Below, piece by piece: positions 26,202-35,091 of a stretch of 64,000 nucleotides of DNA (its first letter is position 1; each line of letters begins with the position of its first letter). Below the pieces are notes generated by a model. It saw only the letters and a program-made list of their open reading frames with translations. It had not been told where the DNA came from and searched no databases. The translations under genes and the position numbers were made by a program. The stretch comes from Flavisolibacter nicotianae. Its GTDB lineage: Bacteria; Bacteroidota; Bacteroidia; Chitinophagales; Chitinophagaceae. Location of the stretch: contig NZ_RBCI01000006.1 of the NCBI RefSeq assembly GCF_003628535.1, positions 1 to 64,000 on the forward strand, read 5' to 3'.

Positions 26202-27359
26202 GTGGTTATGCCAGTAACAGTCCAAAGTTGGGAGGAGCTTATTACCGGTAGTTTGCAGCCATCCAGACTCACCCTCATTCCTCTGGCAGATGAGGTTATT
26301 GAGGCTTTTATACGGCAATCAGAAAGGGAAAGGGACCATGCACGCAACTTACTTATCGAGGGCATCATCAACCGGCCGGAGATCAGGGACAAGCAACAAT
26401 TTGTACAGCTTAACCAGGCTTTGCTGATACGGCTGCTGGACCGAGTTTACAATTATAGACAAACAGAAGGCCTGGACCGGAAGCTTGTTGAGATGTATAG
26501 CATCATTGTTCAGCATCTTGAAGCAACCTTGCAATTTATCGAGGACTTTTTCGGTACCTATTTTGACCAGGACGAAAACGTTCCGTTGCCTTATTTCTTT
26601 TACGCAACCAGTGAACTTTCCAGGCAAGCGCAATTGTTGAAAACAAAGCTGGAAACCAGCGATGACGTAGATGCTTTACTGATTGCTATTCTCCTTAAAA
26701 ATTTCAATCGAATTTGCGAGAAGAAAACGGGGACAGCCACTTACAACGAGCTGGTTTATCAGCGGAGTTTGATGAATGGGCTGCTATCCGAAGAAACACC
26801 TGCATCAGAGGTATCTATCCGGCAGGTTTTGTACTTCTTCAATTTTAATGATGACGACTACATCGCTTACAACTATCGTCAGTTCACCAACCTGTTGGAC
26901 CTTCAGGCTACAAAGCAGGAAAAGATTGCTGCTTTACGGTACGAGCAGAAGATGATCAACCAGCTTCGAACAAAACTCCATACACAATTCAACCCTGATA
27001 TGCCGTCACTTAAAGAACAGTTGAACCAATGGATTACTGAAGAGATAACGTTTTTGCAAGCAGAACCGGCAAGTGAAACCAGTCCAAAAGCGGAAAATGA
27101 TCCGGAGGATAAAATCCATACCTCATTATCCGTCGCAAAGCTTGCACTGATATTACGGCTGATGGTCATTGATAAAATTATCGTTAACCGGGTAGTCGCA
27201 CAGGTGTTGCGGATAACAATAAAAACGGTAACGACTGTCAAGAGAGAAAATATTGCCTTTGGGAGCATTGAAACAAAGTATCACAACCCGGACAGGGGAA
27301 CGATCAGTGCTGTCAAGGATATGCTTTTCAAGTGGATCAATATCTTGAACAAGCTATGA
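26202..27359 (+). CDS. hypothetical helical protein, possibly RteC-like
   Basis: A 385-residue, mostly alpha-helical, soluble protein. The C-terminal about 80 residues (SVAKLALILRLMVIDKII and IKTVTTVKRENIAFGSIETKYH to WINILNKL) have the arrangement of RteC, the regulator of excision and transfer in CTnDOT-type conjugative transposons. The N-terminal helices also fit loosely. The resemblance is from pattern only. Its location between cargo and the tra operon of an ICE agrees with such a role. Confidence 0.5.
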   Translation: MVMPVTVQSWEELITGSLQPSRLTLIPLADEVIEAFIRQSERERDHARNLLIEGIINRPEIRDKQQFVQLNQALLIRLLDRVYNYRQTEGLDRKLVEMYSIIVQHLEATLQFIEDFFGTYFDQDENVPLPYFFYATSELSRQAQLLKTKLETSDDVDALLIAILLKNFNRICEKKTGTATYNELVYQRSLMNGLLSEETPASEVSIRQVLYFFNFNDDDYIAYNYRQFTNLLDLQATKQEKIAALRYEQKMINQLRTKLHTQFNPDMPSLKEQLNQWITEEITFLQAEPASETSPKAENDPEDKIHTSLSVAKLALILRLMVIDKIIVNRVVAQVLRITIKTVTTVKRENIAFGSIETKYHNPDRGTISAVKDMLFKWINILNKL

Positions 27360-27578
27360 GTTGGAGGTTTTCAGCAGGTGCAAAGAGTTATTCTGTATAA
27401 GAAAATTTCGCAGTTCCTGGAATTGGTGTTGGGTAAAGTCCTCGTGCATCAATAGCACACTTGCCGGCCAAACCAATATATCCTGTAATGTGCGGAAGTC
27501 GTGGCGGTGTGCCATTTCCTTGAAGCTGTTAGAAAGGGGAAGCTCTGGGATAGGTTTTTGTAAGATTGTCTGGTCCAT
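27354..27578 (-). CDS. small protein with RNA-polymerase alpha-CTD-like helix-hairpin-helix
   Basis: A 74-residue protein. The segment DFRTLQDILVWPASVLLMHEDFTQHQFQELRNFL follows the alpha-CTD pattern (first helix, helix-hairpin-helix, final helix). Small proteins of this type occur next to HTH regulators in Bacteroidetes mobile elements. It overlaps the 3' end of the preceding convergent gene by six bases. Role unknown, perhaps DNA contact in regulation. Confidence 0.55.
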   Translation of the reverse strand: MDQTILQKPIPELPLSNSFKEMAHRHDFRTLQDILVWPASVLLMHEDFTQHQFQELRNFLIQNNSLHLLKTSNS

Positions 27579-27686
27579 CGCTGAAATAAAGTTATCAAAG
27601 TAACGAACAAATATTGAAGTGCGGTCTTTTTAGGCCGCACTTTATTTATTGCTTTTTTACAATTTGCGTTCCTCATTCAACAAGGT

Positions 27687-27920
27687 TTGGTTAGGGACAG
27701 CGATAAAAAAAATTTAGAAAAGCTTGGTGCAAACATCAAAAGGCTTCGGGAAGCAAAGGGCTTTAGTCTTCGGCAGCTTTCCAATTCCTGTCATGTAGAT
27801 AATAGCAAAATCGCCAAGATTGAAAAAGGTCAAATCAATGTTACGTTTACCACGTTGATGCAACTCGCTAATGCGCTGGAAGTGCACCCTTCTGAACTGC
27901 TTAACACGGATTTTGCTTAG
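27687..27920 (+). CDS. XRE-family helix-turn-helix regulator
   Basis: A 77-residue single-domain HTH: LGANIKRLREAKGFSLRQLS, then CHVDNSKIAKIEKGQINVTF, then a MQLANALEVHPSELL tail, the standard HTH_3 layout. There is no ATG; TTG at 27687 after CAAGGTT is the only reasonable start. It is divergent from the alpha-CTD-like gene and precedes the tra operon, so it is a candidate transfer regulator. Confidence 0.8.
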   Translation: MVRDSDKKNLEKLGANIKRLREAKGFSLRQLSNSCHVDNSKIAKIEKGQINVTFTTLMQLANALEVHPSELLNTDFA

Positions 27921-27952
27921 AATTTTAAAATTTTATCTCCTTCATTTTCACT

Positions 27953-27977
27953 GAGGTAAGTGGGGTTGTCCTACCTC
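27953..27977 (+). terminator. hairpin downstream of the XRE gene
   Basis: GAGGTA (27953-27958) pairs with TACCTC (27972-27977). It lies 33 bases after the regulator's stop, without a U-tract. It may be a weak terminator or an operator in the tra leader. Confidence 0.3.
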
Positions 27978-28029
27978 GTTGACTGTTCCGGCGCTGTCTG
28001 TCAACCGCATATTTGCATTGAAAAGTAAC

Positions 28030-28047
28030 ACTGGCTGCCGAGCCAGT
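28030..28047. promoter_or_regulatory. inverted repeat in the leader of the tra operon
   Basis: ACTGGCT (28030-28036) and AGCCAGT (28041-28047) form a perfect seven-base-pair stem with a GCCG loop, 25 bases upstream of the first ATG of the tra operon. The position suits a repressor operator or a leader hairpin controlling transfer genes. Confidence 0.35.
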
Positions 28048-28072
28048 ATCATTCAGAATAAAAGTGCGGAAT

Positions 28073-28576
28073 ATGCTGAACACCATTTCCTGGGCCGGTT
28101 ACCTGTCCTTTGTCGTTTTGCTTTTGCTGGTGTATTACGCTGTCGTTGGATGGAGGTTTTACTCCGTGGAAATAAAAGATTGGTTGTTCGGCAAACGTCT
28201 GTCTTCCCTTCCTCGAGCTTCTGCTATTTCCAGTGTCCGGGAAGAAGTAGAATCGGACATTGACCTTAAGCCGGTACAGCCGGTGTCACCTGAATCCAAG
28301 ACTAAACAGGAGCCCGCCGTTGAAGAAAAGGTAGATATCCTTGAACAAATAATGGAGCTGACTCCTAGCTTAAAAGCAACGATTGCCAAAGCTGTGGAGA
28401 AAAATTACATCAAAGAGGAATTCTTTCTTTCCCTTCAAGTGCTACTCAAACGATATGCTTTTTTAAAAGGTACGCCTTCGTTTGCTGCCATCAACAACCT
28501 GATCGCGTCGGAATGCGAAAAGTATGGCTACCACCAGCTCAGTGCTGAAGACTGTGTGTTGTTATGGAATGACTGA
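28073..28576 (+). CDS. membrane-anchored protein at the head of the tra operon
   Basis: About 167 residues from ATG 28073; a GTG at 28064 is in frame. One TM helix (YLSFVVLLLLVYYAVVGW, residues about 10-27) is followed by a charged, proline-containing linker and a helical C-terminal domain (LKATIAKAVEKNYIKEEFF). It resembles the small unnamed first gene of Bacteroidetes tra operons located just before traE. Function unknown. Confidence 0.65.
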   Translation: MLNTISWAGYLSFVVLLLLVYYAVVGWRFYSVEIKDWLFGKRLSSLPRASAISSVREEVESDIDLKPVQPVSPESKTKQEPAVEEKVDILEQIMELTPSLKATIAKAVEKNYIKEEFFLSLQVLLKRYAFLKGTPSFAAINNLIASECEKYGYHQLSAEDCVLLWND

Positions 28577-28602
28577 ACGGAACGCCAATACCCCGGGAGT
28601 CT

Positions 28603-28620
28603 CTCTGCCTCCGGGCAGAG
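28603..28620 (+). terminator. GC-rich hairpin between the first tra-operon gene and traE
   Basis: CTCTGCC (28603-28609) and GGCAGAG (28614-28620) form a stable stem. It is not followed by a U-tract, so transcription probably continues and the stem may adjust relative expression of traE. Confidence 0.35.
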
Positions 28621-28668
28621 GGGCGAACGGGAGCAAAATCCTGACTTTTTTTTAAAAAATAGTGATGT

Positions 28669-29007
28669 ATGAAAATGAGGCGACCGAAGTTGATAACTCC
28701 AACCAAAAGACAATTGTTGATGGTTAGTATGGCCATTGTTCTTACGCTGGCCGAATTGAGCACTATGGCGCAGGATGCCAATGCGGGAATCAATGAAGCC
28801 AACCAAAAGGTGAGAAGTTATTTTGACTCCGGCACGAAACTGATGTACGCCGTAGGGGCCATTCTTGGCATCATTGGCGCTGTGAAGGTGTACCAGAAGT
28901 GGAATGCCGGTGACCCGGATACCTCCAAAGTTGCTGCTGCCTGGTTCGGCTCCTGTGTGTTCCTGGTGGTGGTGGCGACAGTGATCAAGTCCTTCTTTGG
29001 CTTGTAA
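28669..29007 (+). CDS. traE: conjugative transfer protein TraE (DUF4134)
   Basis: A 112-residue protein, the VirB2/pilin-like position of the Bacteroidetes system. After a basic N-terminus, MVSMAIVLTLAELSTMAQD acts as a long signal peptide. Two TM segments follow (LMYAVGAILGIIGAVKVY and FGSCVFLVVVATVIKSFF), with the GDPDTSKVAAAWFG loop typical of DUF4134. It is followed at once by traF. Confidence 0.88.
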   Translation: MKMRRPKLITPTKRQLLMVSMAIVLTLAELSTMAQDANAGINEANQKVRSYFDSGTKLMYAVGAILGIIGAVKVYQKWNAGDPDTSKVAAAWFGSCVFLVVVATVIKSFFGL

Positions 29008-29042
29008 GCGTCGGGTCAATTCATGTGTAAAAAACGTGTGTG

Positions 29043-29375
29043 ATGGGAAACAGTGTGTATCCAATCAACAAAGGCATTAATAAGTCCATTGAGTTCCGTG
29101 GCTTGAAGGCGCAATACATCTGGTATCTGGGTGGATGCATCCTGGCGTTATTGATTCTTTTTGCCATCCTCTACATCCTGGGCATTAATCTGTTTCTCGG
29201 CATTGGTTTGATTCTTCTCCTTGGAACCCTTTCCATCATCAGGATTTACGGCATGAGCAACAAATATGGCGAGCACGGATTGATGAAGAAAGTAGCCAGA
29301 CACCATGTCCCCCATGCCATCAAATCTTATTCGAGGAAAACCTTTAAAAAACAAAGCAATGGAAAAGCATCTTGA
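29043..29375 (+). CDS. traF: conjugative transfer protein TraF (DUF4133)
   Basis: A 110-residue inner-membrane protein, VirB3-like by position. The N-terminal YPINKGINKSIEFRGLKAQY is the family signature, followed by two TM helices at about 27-48 and 52-72 and a basic tail. ATG 29043 is chosen over the GTG three bases earlier. Its end overlaps the start of traG. Confidence 0.88.
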   Translation: MGNSVYPINKGINKSIEFRGLKAQYIWYLGGCILALLILFAILYILGINLFLGIGLILLLGTLSIIRIYGMSNKYGEHGLMKKVARHHVPHAIKSYSRKTFKKQSNGKAS

Positions 29376-31836
29376 AGACTTGTTTCCCCTTATGGGGGTG
29401 GAGCATGATTGCATTCTTTCCAAACAAGGCGACATTACCGTTGTTTTTGAGGTGGAGTTGCCGGAGATATTCACCCTTTCCGACCAGGAATACGAGGCTT
29501 TTCATCAGGCGTGGGTAAAGGCAGTAAAAGTGCTTCCCAAACACAGCGTTTTTCACAAGCAGGACTGGTTTGTTCGTAGCAAATTCCAGCCTGACTTCAC
29601 CACAGGAGACACCAGCTTTTTGAGCCGGAGCAGCGAACGGTTCTTCAATGAGCGCCCTTTCCTGGATCACAAATGCTACATTCTTCTTACAAAAAAGCCG
29701 ATGGGCAGAAAGGTTTCCACCTCCTTGTTCTCGAACCTGCTCCGCAAATCCATTGTACCGCCACAGGTCTTAAACCCTCAGCTTTTGCAGGATTTTCTGG
29801 ACAGCGCCGGTCAATTCAAACGCATCCTGGAAGACAGCGGTTTTGTAACGCTAAAAAGGTTAAAGGAAGGAGACCTGCTGAGCATGGACCGGCGAATTGG
29901 CCTGATTGAAAAATATTGCTTCTTGTCCGAAAATGATCGCGAATTCTTCACCAGGGACATTCATTTCAAAGAGGGCATCCAGGTCGGTGATCAACACTGT
30001 CAATTGTACACCTTGGGTGACGCAGCGGATTTGCCGGCCTTGTGCGGTTCGCGCATCAATTATGACAGATATTCTACCGACAAGGCAAAGTTCAGCGTTG
30101 GCTTTGCTTCTTCGCTCGGTCAGCTGTTGCCGTGCAATCATATTTACAACCAGTACATTTTTATTGAAAATGCCGGGAAGACAGTTCAGAAACTTGAAAG
30201 CAAACGGTTGCGCCTGCAGTCTCTTTCGGCTTACTCCCGGGAAAACATGATTGCCCGGGATGCGACTAATGACTTCCTGAACGAAGCCATCAGCCAGCAG
30301 CGATTGCCAGTCAAAGCCCATTTTAATTTACTCGTCTGGACAGACAGCAAAGAAGAAGCAAAAGACCTGAAAAACCTGGTGTCTTCTGCTTTGGCCCAGA
30401 TGGATGCCGCAGCCAAGCAGGAAACCATCGGTGCCCCGCAGATCTTTTGGGCCGGGATCCCGGGCAACGAAGCTGACTTTCCCATCAACGACACGTTTGA
30501 CACGTTTGCAGAGCAGGCCACCTGCTTTCTGAACATGGAAACAGCTTATCGGTCATCCCTGAGCCCTGTAGGGATTCGCCTGGGAGACCGGTTGACCGGC
30601 AGACCGGTGCATGTTGACATTTCAGACGAGCCGGTGAAAAGAGGAATTTGCACCAACCGGAACAAGTTCATCTTAGGGCCAAGCGGAAGCGGTAAGTCCT
30701 TTTTCACCAATCACATGGTCCGCAGCTATTATGAGCAGGGAACGCACATCGTTCTGGTGGATGTAGGCCATTCCTACAAAGGACTGTGTGATTTGGTGAA
30801 AGGCTATTACTTCACCTATGATGAAAAGAACCCAATCCGGTTCAATCCTTTTTACATTGGCGAAGGCGATACCCTGGACACGGAAAAGAAAGAAAGCATT
30901 AAAACACTCTTGCTTGCACTTTGGAAAAAGGACAACGAGTCGTTTAACCGGTCCGAATACGTGGCGCTGAGCAATGCCTTGCATCTCTACTACGAGAAGC
31001 TGGAAAAACAACCGTCTCTTTTCCCCTGCTTTAATACGTTCTATGAATTCCTGCAGGTGGAATTTGTCTCCGTATTGCAAACCGATAAAGTCAAAGAGAA
31101 AGACTTTGATGTGGCCAATTTCCTTTATGTTCTCCGGCCTTATTACCAGGGAGGTGAGTTTGACTACCTCCTCAACGCAACCGAAAATTTAGACCTGCTA
31201 AATGAACGGTTTATTGTTTTTGAACTGGACAACATCAAAGAACATCCCATCCTGTTTCCGGTCGTGACGATCATCATCATGGAAGTGTTTATCTCCAAAA
31301 TGCGAAAGCTCAAAGGCATTCGAAAAATGATTTTGATTGAAGAAGCCTGGAAAGCAATTGCCAAAGAGGGGATGGCCGAATACATCAAATACCTGTTCAA
31401 AACCGTGCGCAAATTCTTCGGCGAAGCGGTGGTGGTCACGCAAGAAGTGGAGGACATCATTAGCTCACCTGTGGTGAAACAAGCGATCATCAACAACAGC
31501 GATTGTAAGATCCTGCTGGATCAATCGAAGTACCAGAACAAATTTGAGCAAATCCAGGAGCTTCTTGGGCTGACAGAGAAAGAAAGGGCATTGGTTTTAT
31601 CGGTGAATAAGGCCAATGATCCCACAAAGAGGTACAAGGAAGTCTTTATTAGCCTGGGTGGAATGCTCTCAAAGGTGTACCGGACAGAAGTGAGCATGGA
31701 AGAATACCTGGCCTATACCACGGAGGAAACCGAGAAAGTAAAGGTGACGCAATATGCCCTGAAGTATGGAAGCATTGAGAAGGGAATAGCTGCCATTGTC
31801 AACGAAGCAAGGAATGAGCTATTCCACAAGAATTGA
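29359..31836 (+). CDS. traG: conjugation ATPase TraG (VirB4-like)
   Basis: About 825 residues from the ATG at 29359. The frame opens at 29305, but that would overlap traF by 71 bases, and MEKHLEDLFPLMGVEHD matches the family N-terminus. Walker A (LGPSGSGKSFF) lies near residue 440. Walker B with the VirB4-type KMILIEEAWKAI follows in the last third, then VTQEVEDI. It powers assembly of the mating channel. Length is normal. Confidence 0.92.
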   Translation: MEKHLEDLFPLMGVEHDCILSKQGDITVVFEVELPEIFTLSDQEYEAFHQAWVKAVKVLPKHSVFHKQDWFVRSKFQPDFTTGDTSFLSRSSERFFNERPFLDHKCYILLTKKPMGRKVSTSLFSNLLRKSIVPPQVLNPQLLQDFLDSAGQFKRILEDSGFVTLKRLKEGDLLSMDRRIGLIEKYCFLSENDREFFTRDIHFKEGIQVGDQHCQLYTLGDAADLPALCGSRINYDRYSTDKAKFSVGFASSLGQLLPCNHIYNQYIFIENAGKTVQKLESKRLRLQSLSAYSRENMIARDATNDFLNEAISQQRLPVKAHFNLLVWTDSKEEAKDLKNLVSSALAQMDAAAKQETIGAPQIFWAGIPGNEADFPINDTFDTFAEQATCFLNMETAYRSSLSPVGIRLGDRLTGRPVHVDISDEPVKRGICTNRNKFILGPSGSGKSFFTNHMVRSYYEQGTHIVLVDVGHSYKGLCDLVKGYYFTYDEKNPIRFNPFYIGEGDTLDTEKKESIKTLLLALWKKDNESFNRSEYVALSNALHLYYEKLEKQPSLFPCFNTFYEFLQVEFVSVLQTDKVKEKDFDVANFLYVLRPYYQGGEFDYLLNATENLDLLNERFIVFELDNIKEHPILFPVVTIIIMEVFISKMRKLKGIRKMILIEEAWKAIAKEGMAEYIKYLFKTVRKFFGEAVVVTQEVEDIISSPVVKQAIINNSDCKILLDQSKYQNKFEQIQELLGLTEKERALVLSVNKANDPTKRYKEVFISLGGMLSKVYRTEVSMEEYLAYTTEETEKVKVTQYALKYGSIEKGIAAIVNEARNELFHKN

Positions 31837-31880
31837 AGTGTGTCAATCCTTAAGTTTTTATTGTGCGAAATCCATGTGAG

Positions 31881-32558
31881 ATGAAAAAGTTCTTGTTGTG
31901 CAGTGGTGTTTTACTGATTGTATCCATAACTCCCTTTGAAGGCGTGGATGCACAAGACCCGATTACGTTGATTATCAAACAGGGTATTGTAAAGGTCATT
32001 AAAGCAGTGGACCTAAAGATTCAGCGTCTGCAGAACGAAACCATTTGGCTGCAGAATGCACAAAAGGTGCTTGAAAACGCGATGTCCAAGATAAAACTGG
32101 ATGAAATCACCGACTGGGTGGAAAAGCAGCGTACGTTGTACAAAGACTATTTTGATGAACTCCGACGGGTGAAAAGTATCATTTCTTACTACCACCGCAT
32201 CAAAGACATTTCTGAAAAGCAAATCCGGATGGTGGAAGAGTATAAGCGGGCATGGGCACTCTTTCGGCAAGACAAACACTTTACCCCGGATGAACTCCTT
32301 TACATGGGGGAGGTGTATGCTGGGATCTTAAATAAGAGTGTAAATAACCTGGACCTGCTTTTTTTAGTAGTTAACTCCTCTTCAACTCAAATGACGGACG
32401 CCAAGCGGCTGGAGATCATCAACACTGCGGCCGATGGGACAGAAGCAGCTTGCGATGACCTGAAAGTTTTCAATCAGCAGAACATCTTGCTCAGTCTGCA
32501 ACGTTCCAAAGATGAAAGTGATGTGAGTGCAATAAAACAACTCTATGGACTTAAATAA
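31881..32558 (+). CDS. TraI-like conjugal transfer protein (first of three paralogues)
   Basis: About 225 residues from ATG 31881. A signal peptide (MKKFLLCSGVLLIVS...GVDAQ) is followed by long helices (LKIQRLQNETIWLQNAQKVL). A C-terminal half contains LFRQDKHFTPDELLYMGEVYAG and LLSLQRSKDES. This architecture is that of periplasmic TraI proteins (often annotated TraI or TerB-family in Bacteroidetes). The same motifs recur in the third gene of the triplet and more loosely in the second. Confidence 0.75.
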   Translation: MKKFLLCSGVLLIVSITPFEGVDAQDPITLIIKQGIVKVIKAVDLKIQRLQNETIWLQNAQKVLENAMSKIKLDEITDWVEKQRTLYKDYFDELRRVKSIISYYHRIKDISEKQIRMVEEYKRAWALFRQDKHFTPDELLYMGEVYAGILNKSVNNLDLLFLVVNSSSTQMTDAKRLEIINTAADGTEAACDDLKVFNQQNILLSLQRSKDESDVSAIKQLYGLK

Positions 32559-33213
32559 TCAAGCGATGAAGCAACTATCAGTCCTGGCGCTGTTTGTCCT
32601 TGCAGGCAATGTCTGCCAGGCGCAAACTTCTGATGAATGGATCCGGCAGACGGCAACCCAAAAGAAATACCTGATTCAACAGATTGCGGCACTTCGGGTT
32701 TACCTGGATTATGTTCAAGAGGGATACGTCCTTGTGCAAAAAGGCCTGACAGCCATCAGCGGGATCAAGCAGGGAGAGTTTGACCTTCATCGGGCTTTTT
32801 TGGGTTCGCAAAAAAGCATCAATCCGTTGATAGAGAACTATGCGAAGGAGGCAGACATGATCGCTCATCAACAAAAAGTTGTACAGCTATCTCAAGCAGT
32901 ACGCAAGCAGGTACGAGCGGATAACCTGTTTAACGCTGCGGAGGCGGATTACGTTTCCAAGGTTTTTGAAAAGGTTTTGGACGATTGTAATGAGCTGATC
33001 AGCGGCTTCACTTCGGTGATGACTTCCCATCGCCTGGAAATGAAAGATGACGAGCGGTTGCAGCGGATTGGTGCCCTGTACAGCATGATGCAGGAGGCCT
33101 GCGCTTTCGCGCAAGACTTTGCGTCGGAAATCAAACTCCTTTGCCTCCAACGGATGAAAGAACAGGCTGATGTGCGGGCAAGTCGTGCATTGACTAACAG
33201 TAAAAACGAATGA
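32545..33213 (+). CDS. TraI-like periplasmic protein (second paralogue)
   Basis: A 222-residue protein. It overlaps the previous gene by 14 bases. The second ATG (MKQLSVLALFVLAGNVCQA) gives a clean signal peptide. Helices LIQQIAALRVYLDYVQEGYVLVQ and GLTAISGIKQGEFDLHRAFL match the third paralogue's KKGYEIVTTSYNTVKEI..GSFDLHKTFL. The C-terminal helices include MKDDERLQRIGALYSMM. Probably a periplasmic component of the transfer machine; often labelled TerB-like, but no tellurite role is implied. Confidence 0.7.
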   Translation: MDLNNQAMKQLSVLALFVLAGNVCQAQTSDEWIRQTATQKKYLIQQIAALRVYLDYVQEGYVLVQKGLTAISGIKQGEFDLHRAFLGSQKSINPLIENYAKEADMIAHQQKVVQLSQAVRKQVRADNLFNAAEADYVSKVFEKVLDDCNELISGFTSVMTSHRLEMKDDERLQRIGALYSMMQEACAFAQDFASEIKLLCLQRMKEQADVRASRALTNSKNE

Positions 33214-33848
33214 TGATGAAGCGAATGATTTTTGTGCTCTTGCTTCTGCTAACAGGAGCAACGGTAAAAGTCTCGGCACAGCAGGCTGAAATCGAGCAAC
33301 TGCTACTGAATGTGGAAAAGCTGGCGCAGCTCAGGCAAATCCTCGCTGACCTAAAGAAAGGCTACGAGATCGTCACGACCAGTTACAATACCGTCAAGGA
33401 AATTTCGGAAGGAAGTTTTGACTTGCACAAAACATTTCTAGACGGCCTGCTCGAAGTCAGTCCGGCCGTTCGCAACTACAAGCGGGTCGCTGACATTATC
33501 AATGGCCAACTCCTAATCGTAAAAGAATACAAAAATGCCTACCGGCGGTTCAGGCAGGATGCAAATTTTACTCCCGAAGAAATCAAATACCTGGGCAGTG
33601 TTTATGCCAATTTATTCAGGCAAAGCCTCAAAAATTTAGAGACACTGGCGGTCCTCCTTACAGATGGTGACCTGCGGATGTCGGATGATGAACGGTTAAG
33701 AGCAATTGATGATGTTTTCCGCTCAATGGAGGACAAGCTTTTGTTTTTGCGGCATTTCAACAACAATACAACCATTCTTGCTGTCCAAAGGGCAAGGGAA
33801 AAGAAGGATGTTGCCACGGCTCAAAAAATCTATGGTATAGCGCAATAA
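33210..33848 (+). CDS. TraI-like periplasmic protein (third paralogue)
   Basis: A 212-residue protein. It overlaps its predecessor by four bases (ATGA). The signal peptide ends near VKVSAQQ. The body aligns by eye to both neighbours: FDLHKTFLDGL with the second, and RRFRQDANFTPEEIKYLGSVYANL and LAVQRAREKKDVATAQKIYG with the first. It therefore links the other two as one tandem family. It precedes traJ by nine bases. Confidence 0.72.
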   Translation: MMMKRMIFVLLLLLTGATVKVSAQQAEIEQLLLNVEKLAQLRQILADLKKGYEIVTTSYNTVKEISEGSFDLHKTFLDGLLEVSPAVRNYKRVADIINGQLLIVKEYKNAYRRFRQDANFTPEEIKYLGSVYANLFRQSLKNLETLAVLLTDGDLRMSDDERLRAIDDVFRSMEDKLLFLRHFNNNTTILAVQRAREKKDVATAQKIYGIAQ

Positions 33849-33857
33849 AACCTTGAT

Positions 33858-35078
33858 ATGAATATCAGTAAAAAAGCTGCGCTGATCGCAGCCTTAGGAA
33901 TGCTTTTGCCCATTCTTTGCCAGGCCCAAAGCCTGTCTGACCAGGCGAAAGGACTTCATGTTGTGCTGGATCAAATCTATGATGAGATGTTGCCTCTGTG
34001 TAGCAAACTGATTGGCGTGGGGCAGGGCATTGCCGGTTTTGCTGCTACCTGGTACATTGCTTCCCGCGTGTGGCGGCACATTGCCAACGCGGAGCCCATT
34101 GATTTTTACCCCCTGTTTCGCCCCTTTGTAATCGGCTTTGCTGTGGTCATCTTCCCTTCTGTCATAGCCATGGTGAACGGTGTGATGAAGCCCACGGTAA
34201 CGGCGACTGCCTCGATGGTAACCGACTCCGATAAAGCGATTGCCGTGCTGCTGAAGCAAAAAGAGGAAGCGATTAAAAACACGCAGGTGTGGCAAATGTA
34301 TGTAGGCGAATCTGGTAGTGGCGACAGGGACAAATGGTACCGGTATACGCACCCTGATGATCCGGACCCAAACAACGAGGGCTTGTTTGCCGGCATTGGC
34401 AATGACATTAAGTTTGCCATGGCAAAGGCCTCCTATAACTTCCGCAATTCCATCAAAGAATGGATGAGCGAAGTGTTGCAGGTGCTTTTCCAGGCGGCAG
34501 CGCTTTGCATCAACACGCTGCGAACCTTTCAACTGGTGATCCTTGCCATCCTGGGGCCACTCGTCTTTGGCATTGCCGTCTTTGACGGCTTTCAGCACAC
34601 CCTTACCGTCTGGATCGCCCGCTACATCAACGTTTTTCTTTGGCTGCCGGTGGCCAACATCTTTGGAGCTATCATTGGCAAGGTCCAGGAGAAGATGCTC
34701 CAATTGGATATTCAGCAGGTACAGGATGCGGGTGATACGTTCTTTTCTCCTACCGATGTGGCGTACCTCATATTCATGATCATCGGCATTGTGGGCTATT
34801 TCACCGTTCCTTCTGTGGCCAATTACATCGTTCATGCCGGTGGCGGCAATACCCTACTTTACAAGGTGAGCAGCCTGTTTAGCGGTACGTCACGGGGAGC
34901 CATAAACACGGTGACTGGCAGTGCGGGGATGGTAGCGGATGTCCTAGGCGGCGCAGCCGGGAGGATGACCAATAGCATGAGTGGTTACGCTGTCGGTTCT
35001 GGCTATTTCAACGAAGCCACTCCATCCGGCGGCTCCGCCTACATGCAGGATAAAATTGCAGGGAACAAACAAGCGTAA
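33858..35078 (+). CDS. traJ: conjugative transfer protein TraJ
   Basis: A 406-residue polytopic inner-membrane protein, VirB6-like. A signal-like N-terminus (LIAALGMLLPILCQA) is followed by segments such as VGQGIAGFAATWYIASRVW, FVIGFAVVIFPSVIAMV, TFQLVILAILGPLVFGIAVF and YLIFMIIGIVGYFTVPSV. The WIARYINVFLWLPVANIFGA stretch is a family hallmark. It is followed 13 bases later by traK. Confidence 0.88.
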   Translation: MNISKKAALIAALGMLLPILCQAQSLSDQAKGLHVVLDQIYDEMLPLCSKLIGVGQGIAGFAATWYIASRVWRHIANAEPIDFYPLFRPFVIGFAVVIFPSVIAMVNGVMKPTVTATASMVTDSDKAIAVLLKQKEEAIKNTQVWQMYVGESGSGDRDKWYRYTHPDDPDPNNEGLFAGIGNDIKFAMAKASYNFRNSIKEWMSEVLQVLFQAAALCINTLRTFQLVILAILGPLVFGIAVFDGFQHTLTVWIARYINVFLWLPVANIFGAIIGKVQEKMLQLDIQQVQDAGDTFFSPTDVAYLIFMIIGIVGYFTVPSVANYIVHAGGGNTLLYKVSSLFSGTSRGAINTVTGSAGMVADVLGGAAGRMTNSMSGYAVGSGYFNEATPSGGSAYMQDKIAGNKQA

Positions 35079-35091
35079 ATCGTAAACGGCA

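Noticed and set aside
33894-34835. 313-residue minus-strand frame opposite traJ
   Set aside because: TraJ has the family's TM segments and the frame is a His/Asp-rich shadow.
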